Source: Salinivibrio sp. ES.052
Lineage (GTDB): Bacteria; Pseudomonadota; Gammaproteobacteria; Enterobacterales; Vibrionaceae
DNA length: 64,000 bases
Direction of reading: 5' to 3'
Assembly (NCBI RefSeq): GCF_900141775.1
Contig: NZ_FSRI01000001.1
Span: forward strand, 962,251-1,026,250
Shown here: in pieces, positions 27,762 to 37,888 of the stretch
Numbering within the stretch: position 1 is the stretch's first letter
Layout: every line of letters begins with the position of its first letter
The notes under the pieces: model-generated
The model's input: only the letters and a program-made list of their open reading frames with translations
Database searches by the model: none
Told to the model about the DNA's origin: nothing
Translations under genes and position numbers: made by a program

Positions 27762-28691
27762 ATGAGCACGCAAGAGCTGAGCAAAGCACAAAAATACGGG
27801 TTTAATAAACTGCAAAAGCGCATTCGCCGAAATACAGGCCAGGCCATTGCTGACTTTAATATGATTGAAGATGGCGACCGAATCATGGTTTGTCTTTCCG
27901 GCGGAAAAGACAGCTACACCTTGCTTGATATGTTGCAAAGTCTGCGAAAGAGCGCCCCTATTTCGTTCGAATTAATCGCGGTTAATTTAGACCAAAAGCA
28001 ACCGGGTTTTCCTGAACATATTCTCCCAGAGTATCTAAATACCTTGGGCGTAGAGTATAAAATTGTCGAAGAAGACACCTACTCAATCGTGAAAGAAAAA
28101 GTGCCAGAAGGGAAAACAACCTGCTCATTGTGCTCTCGCCTTCGTCGTGGGATCTTATACCGTACTGCGAAAGAGCTTGGTGCAACAAAAATAGCGCTTG
28201 GCCACCATCGTGATGACATTCTAGAAACCTTGTTCTTGAATATGTTTTACGGTGGAAAAATGAAAGGGATGCCACCTAAACTCGTATCTGATAACCGTGA
28301 GCACGTTGTGATTCGGCCATTGGCATATTGCCGTGAAAAAGATATCGAACGGTATTCAGAGCAGAAGGCATTCCCTATCATCCCTTGTAACCTGTGCGGC
28401 TCTCAGCCTAACTTGCAGCGTCAGGTGATCAAAGACATGTTACGGGACTGGGATAAACGACATCCAGGACGTATTGAGACCATGTTCCGTGCCATGCAAA
28501 ACGTGGTTCCCTCACACCTTGCAGATACCGAGCTATTCGACTTTAAATCTGTCGCCGCGGGTATGGCTTATGAAGGTGATGGTGATACCGCATTTGATAA
28601 AGAAAATTTTTCTGATCCAGCATCCAATTCAGAGTCCGTTGTAGAGGTGGACCCTGATCTATCACTCGATATCGTCAATATCAATGTATAA
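27762..28691 (+). CDS. ttcA: tRNA 2-thiocytidine32 synthetase TtcA
   Basis: Fe-S-dependent enzyme that thiolates cytidine 32 of certain tRNAs using ATP and cysteine sulfur. 309 residues: a PP-loop SGGKDS near residue 46 and two cluster-binding CxxC pairs (CSLC near 121, CNLC near 210), all intact. The ATG at 27762 ([18 protein letters not shown]) is chosen over an in-frame start 18 codons upstream whose product is not homologous. The C-terminal about 40 residues are acidic and less conserved. It is followed by a strong bidirectional terminator. Confidence 0.95.
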   Translation: MSTQELSKAQKYGFNKLQKRIRRNTGQAIADFNMIEDGDRIMVCLSGGKDSYTLLDMLQSLRKSAPISFELIAVNLDQKQPGFPEHILPEYLNTLGVEYKIVEEDTYSIVKEKVPEGKTTCSLCSRLRRGILYRTAKELGATKIALGHHRDDILETLFLNMFYGGKMKGMPPKLVSDNREHVVIRPLAYCREKDIERYSEQKAFPIIPCNLCGSQPNLQRQVIKDMLRDWDKRHPGRIETMFRAMQNVVPSHLADTELFDFKSVAAGMAYEGDGDTAFDKENFSDPASNSESVVEVDPDLSLDIVNINV

Positions 28692-28715
28692 CGTTGCGAC
28701 GTTAATCTTCTAATA

Positions 28716-28749
28716 AAAAAAGCGCTCACTGTTTTAGTGAGCGCTTTTT
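28716..28749. terminator. Bidirectional terminator between ttcA and the DUF2987 gene
   Basis: AAAAAGCGCTCACT pairs with AGTGAGCGCTTTTT around GTTTT; A and T runs flank it, so it serves both converging genes. Confidence 0.9.
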
Positions 28750-28802
28750 GCTTTTATTCCGCTAAATATGGCTCGATAGCCTCGGAGATCAAGCGCCTAA
28801 AA

Positions 28803-29453
28803 CTAACCGTTCTTGGGGAGCCAAGGCGATACCTTTATTGGTGTCGCAGGGAGGCTTAGTTTGGCACCCTGCCCCAGGACACTAGCATCAATGATGGCTT
28901 GATGGTTTTTTATGGTATAGTCCTGACCTGCACTGTTGATTATTTTTCCTGCAACAGAGGGAGCAAAATGGATCACCACGCCCTGCGTTTTGGGCATAAA
29001 CCAAGAGGCAAACATCCCACCTAGGTTTTCCATCATAGCATCCATTTGTGGCAGCCAATCACGGACTTGTTGACTCGTTAAGATATTTCCGACTGGCTTA
29101 TCTACGAGGACTTGGAATGAAATATCACAATTTAGCTCTGACGGCGTTTCAACAAATACATCTGGATTCACTTGACGCAATTGGTTATCTAGCGGCAACG
29201 GCAACGCCTGTGAGGCCGGTATCGTAAACTCCTCGTAATGTTCTTTTTTACGCATCCATGCGCGCGATATGGGACATACTTGGCCAGAGTCAGCCGATAT
29301 CATAAAGTATGCTACACCTATATCGGGGTGGCCCTCCTCCGTATTATGCTTAAGTTGAGTAAAGAGCTTACTATAACTAAAACGGTACGTATCAGCGCTG
29401 GCGGGGGCACTGGTCATCGCCAACAATGCCAGCACACTCATTATTTTTTTCAT
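28803..29453 (-). CDS. Exported DUF2987-type protein
   Basis: 216 residues with a clear signal peptide (MKKIMSVLALLAMTSAPASA, cleavage after ASA), then a soluble domain beginning YRFSYSKLFTQLKHN and a few cysteines; predicted periplasmic. I recognise it as the Vibrio DUF2987 family, of unknown function. The ATG at 29453 is preferred because GGAG lies 5 bases before it and it begins the signal peptide. The gene follows a membrane protein gene by 28 bp and may form an operon with it. Confidence 0.72.
   Translation of the reverse strand: MKKIMSVLALLAMTSAPASADTYRFSYSKLFTQLKHNTEEGHPDIGVAYFMISADSGQVCPISRAWMRKKEHYEEFTIPASQALPLPLDNQLRQVNPDVFVETPSELNCDISFQVLVDKPVGNILTSQQVRDWLPQMDAMMENLGGMFASWFMPKTQGVVIHFAPSVAGKIINSAGQDYTIKNHQAIIDASVLGQGAKLSLPATPIKVSPWLPKNG
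28867..28874 (-). other. KOPS octamer pointing to dif
   Basis: CCCTGCCC on the + strand (GGGCAGGG on the - strand), oriented towards dif. Confidence 0.5.
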
Positions 29454-29481
29454 GAACACTCCACTAACGGGCTTAACGCCA

Positions 29482-30309
29482 TTAGGCATCAAACGTATCC
29501 TGATCGGATGATGGTGACGACGTTTCTGAAGCAGAAGTGGTATTACTCTCTTCTTTTTGTGACACGGTCACTTCAACACCGACACCGAACATTTCTCGGT
29601 AAATCACACCTTTAACGTTAAAAAGGAAGGGTAACGCCCAAACCAGTGCAAAGCCAGCCGTGGCAAAAGAAATGAGAAACAGCACACCTACTACCGCATA
29701 AATGGTGGCCATCTGAAATAACTTTTTATTCACCGCCCGGAAAGAGACGGTAAGTGCTTTCATTGGCATCACTCGCTTTTCACAAATCAATAACGGCGCC
29801 ATTGAAAATGCCATTGCGACATAAAGGCTAAGCAGTGGAAAAATCATACTTGCGACACTTTGAAGCGTGGCCGATAAGCAAATTACAACAGTGACAGGTA
29901 ACGCGAACGCTAATCCTTTTAACAAATGTCGCGGTTTGGAGCGAAAGCCTATTGCGTGACTAAGCCCCATCAAGCTGGCTCCTGCATATAAAGGAGCTAT
30001 CAATACTTCGGAGGTAAAGTTAGCTAACCAAATGGATGAAATCATATCGGTGGTGAGCTCTCGCTGACCTACTAATGCCTCAAACAAATGCGAAGGGGCG
30101 CCCAGCAACAAGGTAAGCATTAGCATTAAAATACCAATTTGAGTCGCGAATAATCCCAGTGTTGCAGGTAAGAAAGACCAAAAATGTTTAAAGGTCTGGG
30201 AGAAAGCCTCTTTGATGATCTCGAAAGGATCAAGGCGGTAACGGCCATTTAGTGCGGTTTCTATCGACCCACCAATATGTAAAGCATTATCGTATTCTTG
30301 TTGACTCAT
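29482..30309 (-). CDS. Polytopic inner-membrane protein of unknown function
   Basis: 275 residues with about six hydrophobic helices between residues 40 and 245 (for example FLPATLGLFATQIGILMLML and ATIYAVVGVLFLISFATAGF) and a Ser/Thr-rich acidic C-terminal tail after VSQKEE. No catalytic motif is visible and no family is recognised with confidence; a general resemblance to DUF2189/YciC-like membrane proteins is only an impression. It is first in a two-gene unit with the exported DUF2987 protein. A near-matS sequence (29559-29571) lies in its 3' part but fails the consensus. Confidence 0.75.
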   Translation of the reverse strand: MSQQEYDNALHIGGSIETALNGRYRLDPFEIIKEAFSQTFKHFWSFLPATLGLFATQIGILMLMLTLLLGAPSHLFEALVGQRELTTDMISSIWLANFTSEVLIAPLYAGASLMGLSHAIGFRSKPRHLLKGLAFALPVTVVICLSATLQSVASMIFPLLSLYVAMAFSMAPLLICEKRVMPMKALTVSFRAVNKKLFQMATIYAVVGVLFLISFATAGFALVWALPFLFNVKGVIYREMFGVGVEVTVSQKEESNTTSASETSSPSSDQDTFDA

Positions 30310-30423
30310 AATCGTTATCTATCATGGCTGATGCATACAGTATATCTGACTGTCACCCATAGCCAAAAATCATTCTGGCGAATCAGGGAAAATAACCCTA
30401 ATTTGTCTGCTTGAGCGCTTTAA

Positions 30424-30451
30424 AGCATACGCATTGTCATAAGCGTATGCT
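30424..30451. repeat. 9-bp inverted repeat upstream of potA
   Basis: AGCATACGC (30424-30432) and GCGTATGCT (30443-30451) flank 10 bases, 120 bp upstream of potA. No T run follows. It may be an operator or a leader hairpin; the surrounding 260 bp hold nothing else I recognise. Confidence 0.4.
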
Positions 30452-30570
30452 AATAGGTTAAATGAAGCGAAAACTGCTTTAACTTAGACTGTCACGCGTC
30501 TATCATGCGCCGTCTGTTTTATGGGTACCTATGTACAAGACAACTTGCCAGGTAGAGAGAGAAAGAACCA

Positions 30571-31686
30571 TTGAATCACGCAAATGTATCTCACAAACCG
30601 GTTGTCGAACTCGTGTCATTAACGAAAAGCTTCGACGGCAAAGAAATCATCTCACGCTTCGACTTGACGGTGAATGATGGTGAGTTCCTCACCATTCTCG
30701 GTCCGTCCGGTTGTGGTAAAACGACAGTCTTACGCTTGATTGCAGGGTTAGAAGATGTCGACAGCGGCCAAGTAATCATTGATGGTAAGGATGTCACTGA
30801 CTTTCCTGCTGAACAACGTAACGTCAATACAGTGTTTCAAAGCTACGCCCTGTTCCCGCACATGACTGTCTATGAAAACGTGGCATTCGGTCTGCGTATG
30901 CAAGGCGTTAACCGTCATGATATCGACCCCCGCGTGATGGAAGCACTACGTATGGTGCAACTGGATCACTATGCCTCACGCAAACCACATCAGTTATCGG
31001 GCGGTCAGCAACAGCGTATTGCTATTGCACGTGCCGTGGTGAATAAGCCAAGTGTCTTGCTGCTTGATGAGTCGCTCTCTGCTCTCGATTATAAACTGCG
31101 TAAACAAATGCAAATGGAGCTAAAACAGCTTCAGCGTAAGCTCGGTATTACTTTTATATTCGTCACCCACGATCAAGAAGAAGCCTTGTCGATGTCTGAC
31201 CGTATTCTGGTCATGCGTGAAGGCGAAATCGAACAAGATGGCTCACCACGAGAAATCTATGAAGAGCCTAAGAATTTGTTCGTGGCCCGCTTTATTGGTG
31301 AAATCAATGTTTTTGATGCCACCGTGATTAAACGCATTGATGAAAAACGCATTTGGGCCAACATTGAATCTCGTGAGTGTGAAGTCTTTTGTAAGCTGGA
31401 CGTTACGTGCGGCGATCAGATCAAGGTCCTATTGCGTCCTGAAGATATTCGTCTCGAAGAAATTAGCGATGATGCGGAGCCTAACGGCATTGTTGGCTAC
31501 GTGCGCGAGCGTAATTATAAAGGCATGACCTTGGATTCAGTGCTTGAACTCCCTTCAGGACAAACCGTCATGGTGAGTGAGTTCTTCAATGAAGATGACC
31601 CGGATGTGGATCATTCCCTTAATCAAAAAGTGGCCCTCACCTGGGTAGAAAGTTGGGAGGTGGTATTGGCCGATGAAAAAGCTTAA
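30571..31686 (+). CDS. potA: Spermidine/putrescine ABC transporter ATPase PotA
   Basis: ATP-binding subunit of the polyamine importer. 371 residues: Walker [10 protein letters not shown] (about 44), LSGGQQQR (about 143), Walker [12 protein letters not shown], the H-loop THDQEEA, then a C-terminal TOBE domain ([12 protein letters not shown]). The start is TTG at 30571; the nearby ATG is out of frame, and the N-terminus aligns with E. coli PotA. Its end overlaps potB by 14 bp. It is first in a potABCD operon. Confidence 0.95.
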   Translation: MNHANVSHKPVVELVSLTKSFDGKEIISRFDLTVNDGEFLTILGPSGCGKTTVLRLIAGLEDVDSGQVIIDGKDVTDFPAEQRNVNTVFQSYALFPHMTVYENVAFGLRMQGVNRHDIDPRVMEALRMVQLDHYASRKPHQLSGGQQQRIAIARAVVNKPSVLLLDESLSALDYKLRKQMQMELKQLQRKLGITFIFVTHDQEEALSMSDRILVMREGEIEQDGSPREIYEEPKNLFVARFIGEINVFDATVIKRIDEKRIWANIESRECEVFCKLDVTCGDQIKVLLRPEDIRLEEISDDAEPNGIVGYVRERNYKGMTLDSVLELPSGQTVMVSEFFNEDDPDVDHSLNQKVALTWVESWEVVLADEKA

Positions 31687-32527
31687 TCTCCAAACTGCCA
31701 TCATCGGCCTCGTCGTTGGCTGGTTGTTGGTCTTTGTTTTTCTGCCCAACCTCATGATCATCGTGACGAGCTTCTTAACCCGCGATGACGCCAACCTTAT
31801 CGAGATGACGTTCACGCTGAGTAATTACGCGAAGCTTCTCGATCCGCTCTATGCCAAAGTAGTGTGGCATTCATTCTATATGGCGGCGCTGGCAACGCTG
31901 ATCTGCTTACTCATTGGTTATCCGTTCGCCTTTATTATTGCCAAAATGCCCAAAAACATGCGTCCACTGATGCTCTTTTTAGTGATTGTGCCCTTTTGGA
32001 CAAATTCATTAATCCGAACGTATGGGTTAAAAATTTTCCTTGGCACGCGAGGACTGTTGAATGAAAGCATGATGTGGCTCGGGATCATTGAACGCCCAGT
32101 CCGTATTATGTATACCGAATATGCCGTCATGATTGGCCTCGTGTACATATTGCTACCGTTCATGATCCTCCCCTTATATTCGAGTATCGAAAAACTGGAC
32201 AACAGTTATTTGGAAGCCGCACGCGATCTCGGCGCGAACAAGTTGCAGTGTTTTTTACGTGTCATCCTACCGCTGACGACGCCAGGGATCATTGCCGGTT
32301 GTTTATTGGTCATCCTCCCTGCCCTGGGCATGTTCTATGTATCGGACTTGTTAGGAGGGGCGAAAAACTTACTGATCGGGAATGTCATTAAAAGCCAAAT
32401 CCTCAATGTGCGTGATTGGCCATTTGGTTCAGCGGCCAGTATTTCACTCACTGTACTGATGGGCTTACTGCTTTTTGCTTACTGGCGAGTCGGTAAATGG
32501 ATGAACCGTAAGGAGACGCTATCGTGA
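31673..32527 (+). CDS. potB: Polyamine ABC transporter permease PotB
   Basis: Membrane subunit of the spermidine/putrescine importer. 284 residues with six helices; the cytoplasmic EAA loop ([21 protein letters not shown]) that contacts PotA is clear. It overlaps potA by 14 bp and potC by 4 bp (ATGA type), so the permeases are translationally coupled. Length agrees with E. coli PotB (275). Confidence 0.95.
   Translation: MKKLNLQTAIIGLVVGWLLVFVFLPNLMIIVTSFLTRDDANLIEMTFTLSNYAKLLDPLYAKVVWHSFYMAALATLICLLIGYPFAFIIAKMPKNMRPLMLFLVIVPFWTNSLIRTYGLKIFLGTRGLLNESMMWLGIIERPVRIMYTEYAVMIGLVYILLPFMILPLYSSIEKLDNSYLEAARDLGANKLQCFLRVILPLTTPGIIAGCLLVILPALGMFYVSDLLGGAKNLLIGNVIKSQILNVRDWPFGSAASISLTVLMGLLLFAYWRVGKWMNRKETLS
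32317..32324 (-). other. KOPS octamer pointing to dif
   Basis: CCCTGCCC on the + strand (GGGCAGGG on the - strand), oriented towards dif, within potB. Confidence 0.5.
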
Positions 32528-33294
32528 ATCGTTTTTTCAAAGGCAGCTTCCTCTCTTTGGTTTATGCGTTTTTATACATCCCAATTCTGATTTTGATTGT
32601 GAATTCATTCAATAAAAGCAAATTTGGGATGAGTTGGAAAGGCTTTTCCTGGGAGTGGTACGGGCAACTGGTTAACAACCATAGCCTGATGCAAGCGGCT
32701 GGCAACTCGCTCACCATCGCCATTTTTTCTGCCAGTGCGGCCGCCATCATTGGCAGTTTAACGGCGGTGGCTCTATTCCGTTACCGCTTTAGAGGTAAGC
32801 AGTTTGTCAATGGTATGCTGTTTGTAGTGATGATGTCGCCTGATATCGTAATGGCAATATCATTACTGGCGTTGTTCATTTTAATGGGCGCGCAGCTCGG
32901 GTTTCTGACGTTGCTGCTCTCCCATATCACCTTCTGTTTACCGTTTGTCGTGGTTACGGTATACAGCCGCTTAAATGGGTTTGATGTCAAAATGCTAGAA
33001 GCCGCAAGGGATTTAGGCGCGAGTGAATGGGTTATTTTAACCAAGATTATACTCCCGCTCGCTGCTCCCGCTGTCGGCGCAGGTTGGCTGCTTAGTTTTA
33101 CCTTGTCCCTCGATGATGTGATTGTAAGCTCTTTTGTCACTGGCCCAAGCTATGAAATTTTACCCCTTAAAATATATTCTATGGTGAAAGTCGGCGTTTC
33201 ACCCGAAGTGAACGCCCTCGCCACGATCATGTTGCTGGTATCGCTGGCTCTGGTCATGTGCTCACAATGGCTCACCAAAGATCGACTAAAATAA
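32524..33294 (+). CDS. potC: Polyamine ABC transporter permease PotC
   Basis: Second membrane subunit of the importer, 256 residues with six helices and an EAA loop ([20 protein letters not shown]). An N-terminal LVYAFLYIPILILIVNSFN helix and a YSxxKxGVSPEVNA segment near the end are typical of PotC. It overlaps potB by 4 bp; potD follows after a 65-bp gap. Confidence 0.95.
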   Translation: MNRFFKGSFLSLVYAFLYIPILILIVNSFNKSKFGMSWKGFSWEWYGQLVNNHSLMQAAGNSLTIAIFSASAAAIIGSLTAVALFRYRFRGKQFVNGMLFVVMMSPDIVMAISLLALFILMGAQLGFLTLLLSHITFCLPFVVVTVYSRLNGFDVKMLEAARDLGASEWVILTKIILPLAAPAVGAGWLLSFTLSLDDVIVSSFVTGPSYEILPLKIYSMVKVGVSPEVNALATIMLLVSLALVMCSQWLTKDRLK

Positions 33295-33359
33295 ACCATT
33301 CCTAGGGCGGCTGACAGGTCAGCAGCCCTTCTGTTGTTTGTGTTACCTAGGAGCTCACC

Positions 33360-34403
33360 ATGGTCAAATGGTCCTCACTCTTTGCGCTCACCCTGTTCGG
33401 CGCATCACTGTCCTCTCACGCCGCATCAGCCGGTAACGATATCCTCTATTTTTATAATTGGTCGGAATACATACCTCACTCGGTGATAGAAGAATTTACC
33501 GATGAAACGGGGATCGAGGTGATGTACTCAACGTACGAATCTAACGAAACCATGTATGCTAAGCTCAAAACATACCCTGAAGGGTATGATCTTGTGGTGC
33601 CGTCAACGTATTACGTCGCCAAAATGCGGCAACAAGGGATGCTGCAAAAAATAGATAAAACCCAATTACATCATTTTGATGGGCTCGATCCAGCAAACCT
33701 AAATAAGCCTTTTGACCCCAGCAATCAATACTCTGTCCCCTATATCTGGGGCGCTACCGGTATTGGTGTAAATACGGATTTTATGGATGCGGAGGATGTA
33801 TCAAGCTGGTCGGATCTATGGGATCCCAAGTGGCAAGGCCAACTTCTGATGATGGATGATGCCAGAGAGGTCTTTCATGTCGCACTGCGTAAACTTGGTT
33901 ACTCTGCCAACACCACGGATCCAGACGAAATAAAGGCCGCGTATGAATCACTTAAGACACTGATGCCGAATGTGTTGTTATTTAACTCTGATTTTCCTGC
34001 CAATCCATTCTTAGCCGGGGAAGTAACCATGGGAATGCTCTGGAATGGTTCTGCGTACATGGCACGTCAAGAAGGTGCCGCCATTGAGATGGTTTGGCCA
34101 GAAGAAGGGGCGATTTTTTGGATGGATAGTCTAGCGATTCCTGCTAATGCTAAAAACGTCGACGCCGCCCATAAAATGATCGACTTTCTCCTACGTCCGG
34201 AAAATGCAGCCAAGCTAGCCTTACAGATAGGCTATCCAACGCCTGTAAAAGCGGCTTATCCCTTGTTGCCTCCCGCATTTAAAAATAATCCGCAAATTTA
34301 CCCACCTCAATCTGTCATGGAGGCAGGTGAATGGCAAAACGATGTTGGTCGTGCTAACCGCCTCTACGAAGAGTACTTTCAACGACTAAAGGCGGGAAGT
34401 TGA
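33360..34403 (+). CDS. potD: Polyamine-binding periplasmic protein PotD
   Basis: Periplasmic receptor that delivers spermidine or putrescine to PotBC. 347 residues with a signal peptide (KWSSLFALTLFGASLSSHA), then the family start LYFYNWSEYIP and aromatic/acidic residues of the polyamine pocket (WGATGIGVN, WSDLWDPKW, WNGSAYMA). The ATG follows AGGAG. The operon ends here. Whether it prefers spermidine or putrescine cannot be judged by eye. Confidence 0.94.
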   Translation: MVKWSSLFALTLFGASLSSHAASAGNDILYFYNWSEYIPHSVIEEFTDETGIEVMYSTYESNETMYAKLKTYPEGYDLVVPSTYYVAKMRQQGMLQKIDKTQLHHFDGLDPANLNKPFDPSNQYSVPYIWGATGIGVNTDFMDAEDVSSWSDLWDPKWQGQLLMMDDAREVFHVALRKLGYSANTTDPDEIKAAYESLKTLMPNVLLFNSDFPANPFLAGEVTMGMLWNGSAYMARQEGAAIEMVWPEEGAIFWMDSLAIPANAKNVDAAHKMIDFLLRPENAAKLALQIGYPTPVKAAYPLLPPAFKNNPQIYPPQSVMEAGEWQNDVGRANRLYEEYFQRLKAGS

Positions 34404-34428
34404 TCCATACTTTGCTTTAGGCTTTACT

Positions 34429-34453
34429 CTCAGGAGCCCAACAGGCTCCTGAG
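34429..34453. terminator. Hairpin between converging potD and cobB
   Basis: CTCAGGAGCC (34429-34438) pairs with GGCTCCTGAG (34444-34453). No clear T run on either strand, so it is a weak or factor-assisted terminator. Confidence 0.5.
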
Positions 34454-35170
34454 CTACGTCTCAAGGGCGAGTATTTCATCCACCAGCTCGGGTACCAAGG
34501 TACTGGCTTTGCCGTAGCGCCTTTCATTAAATTCACTTTCTACCGCACTGGGCTCTAGGTTTATCTCAATGGTATGCGCACCATGCATTGCCGCCTCGTG
34601 GACAAACCCAGCGGCAGGATAAACCGCGCCGGATGTGCCTACCGATACAAATAGATCGGCCTGATTTAATGCATCATGAATATTCCCCATCCCTAATGGC
34701 ATTTCACCAAACCAAACAACATGTGGGCGAAGAGGCGCAGGCATCTGGCAGCAATGGCAATGGTCTGAATCGGAAATATCTCCTTTCCAGTCAATGGTTT
34801 GCTGAGAGTGGCTACAGCGTGCCTTTAATAACTCCCCATGCATGTGAATAATATTTTGGGTCCCCGCACGTTCATGGAGATCATCAATATTTTGTGTGAC
34901 CACCAGCACCGTTGCACCCGTTTCTTTTTCAAGACGAGCAAGCGCCTCGTGAGCAGGATTTGGGCTGACACCAGATTGCAATTGGCGACGACGATCATTG
35001 TAAAATTGTTGTACTAACACGGGATTCCGCTCAAATCCTTCCGGCGTTGCCACATCTTCAAGATGATGCTCTTCCCATAGCCCATCTTGATCGCGAAAGG
35101 TCCGAATACCTGACTCCGCTGAAATCCCTGCGCCGGTCAAGACTACAATATATCGATAAGGGAATATCAT
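34454..35170 (-). CDS. cobB: NAD-dependent protein deacylase CobB (sirtuin)
   Basis: Class III sirtuin of 238 residues that removes acetyl or succinyl groups from protein lysines using NAD. Motifs: [15 protein letters not shown] (NAD loop, about 13), [12 protein letters not shown], the catalytic His in IHMHGEL, a partial zinc-binding set (C..., CHCC) and PHVVWFGE. The N-terminus is short and starts right at the Rossmann strand, unlike the longer E. coli form. It converges on potD and is divergent from the DUF3581 gene. Confidence 0.93.
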   Translation of the reverse strand: MIFPYRYIVVLTGAGISAESGIRTFRDQDGLWEEHHLEDVATPEGFERNPVLVQQFYNDRRRQLQSGVSPNPAHEALARLEKETGATVLVVTQNIDDLHERAGTQNIIHMHGELLKARCSHSQQTIDWKGDISDSDHCHCCQMPAPLRPHVVWFGEMPLGMGNIHDALNQADLFVSVGTSGAVYPAAGFVHEAAMHGAHTIEINLEPSAVESEFNERRYGKASTLVPELVDEILALET

Positions 35171-35359
35171 ACGCCTGTCCTTGATTGTTACTTTACTTAC
35201 TGTATTTATAACACCCTCGCCTTTACCATTGAAGTACTATGGGTTTAGACCTTAGTCGTTGACATCAATCACAAATAGATGATGTAACGACTGGCTGGAC
35301 CAATGGTAGGCACCGCTTACGTTACAATAGCCTCTTACTTCTCGTATCTGTTAGTCACT

Positions 35360-36067
35360 ATGAAACTAGAAAACTATTACACCGAGCAGGATGGAAAACT
35401 GATATTTACTCGCCAAGGCGCGAGTGATTTTGCCAAGCATGTAGCAGGCGACTTTAACCCGATTCATGACACCGATGCGTCGCGTTTCTGTGTCCCCGGG
35501 GATCTTCTGCTCTCTATCTTATTGGCGAAAACCGGGATAAGCGAGCAAATTGAGATCCAGTTTAACGGCATGATTAGTGCCAACACCCCCTTATCTATCG
35601 TTGAAACAGGCGAAGAAGTCACTGTGGTGGACGATAATCAAAAACTATATCTCACCATGACCCGCAGAGGTACTGTACGACGAGATCACGTACTGGCGAC
35701 CGAAATTGCAGAACATTATGTGCAGTTTTCTGGTAAGAACTTCCCTCATATCATGGTACCCCTAATGCGTGAGCAACAAATGATGATCAACACCGATCGT
35801 CCTTTAGTGATGTATGAGAAAATGAGCCTCGCATTTGATGATTTATCCATAAACTCCGCCGATGTTGCCCTCTCTGACTCTGCCATGCATGTCAGTGGCA
35901 AACGCGGCAAAGTAGAACTTGCCTTTGATTTCATCGTCGACGGAAAACGTGTAGGTCATGGTTGCAAAACCATGGTGGCGAGTAGTCTACGTCCCTATTG
36001 TGAGGACGCTATCCAGGATCTTGTCGACCGATTTAATGCCAGAAAGCAAGCCTATTGCCTAACCTAA
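35360..36067 (+). CDS. DUF3581 family protein with a hot-dog-like N-terminus
   Basis: 235 residues beginning MKLENYYTEQDGKLIFTRQG; I recognise the family as DUF3581 of Vibrio and Shewanella, function unknown. The segment AGDFNPIHDTDASRF resembles the substrate-site signature of MaoC-like hot-dog dehydratases, and a second similar half (residues 130-210) suggests a double hot-dog. No enzyme activity is known. The ATG at 35360 fits the family; 19 codons upstream read as hydrophobic filler. It is a single gene. Confidence 0.72.
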   Translation: MKLENYYTEQDGKLIFTRQGASDFAKHVAGDFNPIHDTDASRFCVPGDLLLSILLAKTGISEQIEIQFNGMISANTPLSIVETGEEVTVVDDNQKLYLTMTRRGTVRRDHVLATEIAEHYVQFSGKNFPHIMVPLMREQQMMINTDRPLVMYEKMSLAFDDLSINSADVALSDSAMHVSGKRGKVELAFDFIVDGKRVGHGCKTMVASSLRPYCEDAIQDLVDRFNARKQAYCLT

Positions 36068-36146
36068 ACAACCTAATGATTTTCTTCACTATAACCGTTG
36101 GCTCTGATCTATAGTTAATTCAGAGCCAGCAGTGAAGGACGTTGTT

Positions 36147-36971
36147 ATGGAATCCAATAGCTTAGTAGAGCATATCGACCGGTTGCCCAAAATCCCCAAA
36201 GTCGTGCAAGAATTGATTGAGTTGGTCAATAGCCAAGGCGTTGAACTTCATCAAATCGCAGACAAAATAGCATACGACCAGGTCATCTCTGCCCGCGTGT
36301 TGCGACTTTCAAATTCTGCTTATTTTGGGCGAGCACGTAGCGTCGGATCCATCCATGAAGCCGTGGTTCGCCTCGGCTTAGGTCCTGTACGAACGGTGGT
36401 CGTATCCAGTGCACTTATGAGTGCTTTTGAGATCGATGCAGAGGTTGATATCGATGCTTTTTGGCAACATACCTTTGAAGTAGCGACCTTGAGTAAGGCC
36501 CTTGCCTGTTCATTAAGAATGGATGGTAATGAAGCGTTCACTGCCGGTATGTTACATAATCTGGGCGAGTTATTAATGATGGCCACCGCTGCTGAAAAAT
36601 TGGACCGTATTAGCCAACACATTGAATCCGGCAAGCCAAAACAAGAAGCTCAAAAGCTCATACTTGGTGTTACTAGTGCAGAGTTAGGTGGAGAGCTCGC
36701 GCAGTCTTGGGATTTTCCTGAACGCTTATCTGATGCTATCCGGTATCAATTTTCCCCCGTCCATGACGAGCAATTTTCTTCGCTCGCCGGCATTCTTCGT
36801 TTAGCGGGCAAAATTGATGCGGCTTGGGGCGATCTCGAGACAACGGATGCGAAACGTGAATGGCTCGATCAGCAACTTGAATATAATATTCTCGGGCTCC
36901 CTAACAGCGTCGTCGCGAGCGTCGATGAAATCATTGGATCTGGGCGTGAAATGGCCCGTATGCTTAAGTAA
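36147..36971 (+). CDS. HDOD-domain signalling protein
   Basis: A 274-residue protein consisting of a single HDOD domain (about 10-210) with LPKIPKVVQELIELV at the start, ARVLRLSNSAYFG, and GMLHNLGELLMM. HDOD proteins are regulatory relatives of HD phosphohydrolases that lack the metal site; many affect motility, biofilm or cyclic-di-GMP signalling. The ATG at 36147 follows AAGGA at good spacing and is preferred over a GTG 15 bases upstream. It is a single gene convergent with the LysR gene, 9 bp apart, with no visible terminator. Confidence 0.85.
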   Translation: MESNSLVEHIDRLPKIPKVVQELIELVNSQGVELHQIADKIAYDQVISARVLRLSNSAYFGRARSVGSIHEAVVRLGLGPVRTVVVSSALMSAFEIDAEVDIDAFWQHTFEVATLSKALACSLRMDGNEAFTAGMLHNLGELLMMATAAEKLDRISQHIESGKPKQEAQKLILGVTSAELGGELAQSWDFPERLSDAIRYQFSPVHDEQFSSLAGILRLAGKIDAAWGDLETTDAKREWLDQQLEYNILGLPNSVVASVDEIIGSGREMARMLK

Positions 36972-36980
36972 AAAATAACG

Positions 36981-37883
36981 TTAAAAACAATGCTGAATGG
37001 CTAAATATTTTTGGCGAATATGCTCAATGAGTAGGCGAACTTTCTTCGGCGGCTGGCGAGTAAACGGGTAGACGGCATAAATCCCCAACCTTTTACCTAC
37101 TTGATCTGGAAACAAATCAATCAGGTCGCCTTTTATCAGATCATGATACACCAAGCAGCGCGGAACATATGCAATGCCATGCCCCGTTAACGCCCCTTGA
37201 CGCAACGCAATCGGGTTATCCGTTGAAAGGTTTCCCGCTACTTTAATGACTTGATTTTTCTGCTCTCCTTTAAACTCCCAATCACTCGCTCCGGTGGTTT
37301 GGTAGGCATACTGTAGGCAATTGTGCTGTTTAAGCTCAATAGGTTGCTGTGGCCGCCCGTGACGAGCAATATAACTCGGGGCTGCGCAGACAACCCATTG
37401 AGAGTCGAGAATATGGCGAGCAATTAAACTAGAGTCTTCTAGATACCCGGTGCGAATAACTAAGTCGAAGCTTTCGTCAATCAAATCCACAAAGCGATTG
37501 TTTAAAGACATCTCAATGTTCAGTCCAGGATACTGACCACAAAACTCGGCCACAGCCTCTGCCAACAATAGCTCTCCCGATATTGTCGGTACTGAAATCT
37601 TTATTTTCCCTGTGATGGACTCTCCAAGCCCGGCCACGGCATCAAAGGCCTCATCAGCGGCTTGCTTCACAGTTTTTGCACCTTGGTACAAGGTCCGTCC
37701 CGCATCGGTCAGCGTCAGTTTACGCGTGGTTCGGTATAAAAGCTGAATACCTAAGCCTTCCTCAAGCTTTTTTATCCGCTTGCTAACTACGGAGTTTGTC
37801 AGGGAATTTATTTCTGCCACCTTGCTAAATGAACCACATTCGGCCACTTGAGCAAAAAGGATAAGATCATCTGTTTTAAGCAT
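36981..37883 (-). CDS. LysR-family transcription regulator
   Basis: 300 residues: an N-terminal winged helix (DLILFAQVAECGSFSKVAEI, SVVSKRIKKLEEGLGIQLLYR) and a periplasmic-binding-like effector domain with LAGEL-type strands and YVPRCLVYHDLI near the end. Close to the CrgA/AaeR-like group that regulates metabolic genes. The target is not known, but it is divergent from the lactate permease remnant and dld, so it may have controlled lactate use. Its start codon lies only 5 bp from the remnant, so the usual divergent promoter region has been lost or displaced. Confidence 0.88.
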   Translation of the reverse strand: MLKTDDLILFAQVAECGSFSKVAEINSLTNSVVSKRIKKLEEGLGIQLLYRTTRKLTLTDAGRTLYQGAKTVKQAADEAFDAVAGLGESITGKIKISVPTISGELLLAEAVAEFCGQYPGLNIEMSLNNRFVDLIDESFDLVIRTGYLEDSSLIARHILDSQWVVCAAPSYIARHGRPQQPIELKQHNCLQYAYQTTGASDWEFKGEQKNQVIKVAGNLSTDNPIALRQGALTGHGIAYVPRCLVYHDLIKGDLIDLFPDQVGKRLGIYAVYPFTRQPPKKVRLLIEHIRQKYLAIQHCF

Positions 37884-37888
37884 ATATC

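Noticed and set aside
29559-29571. GTGACACGGTCAC, a sixth matS candidate
   Set aside because: The position that must be C or T is G; it fails the consensus and stands alone.
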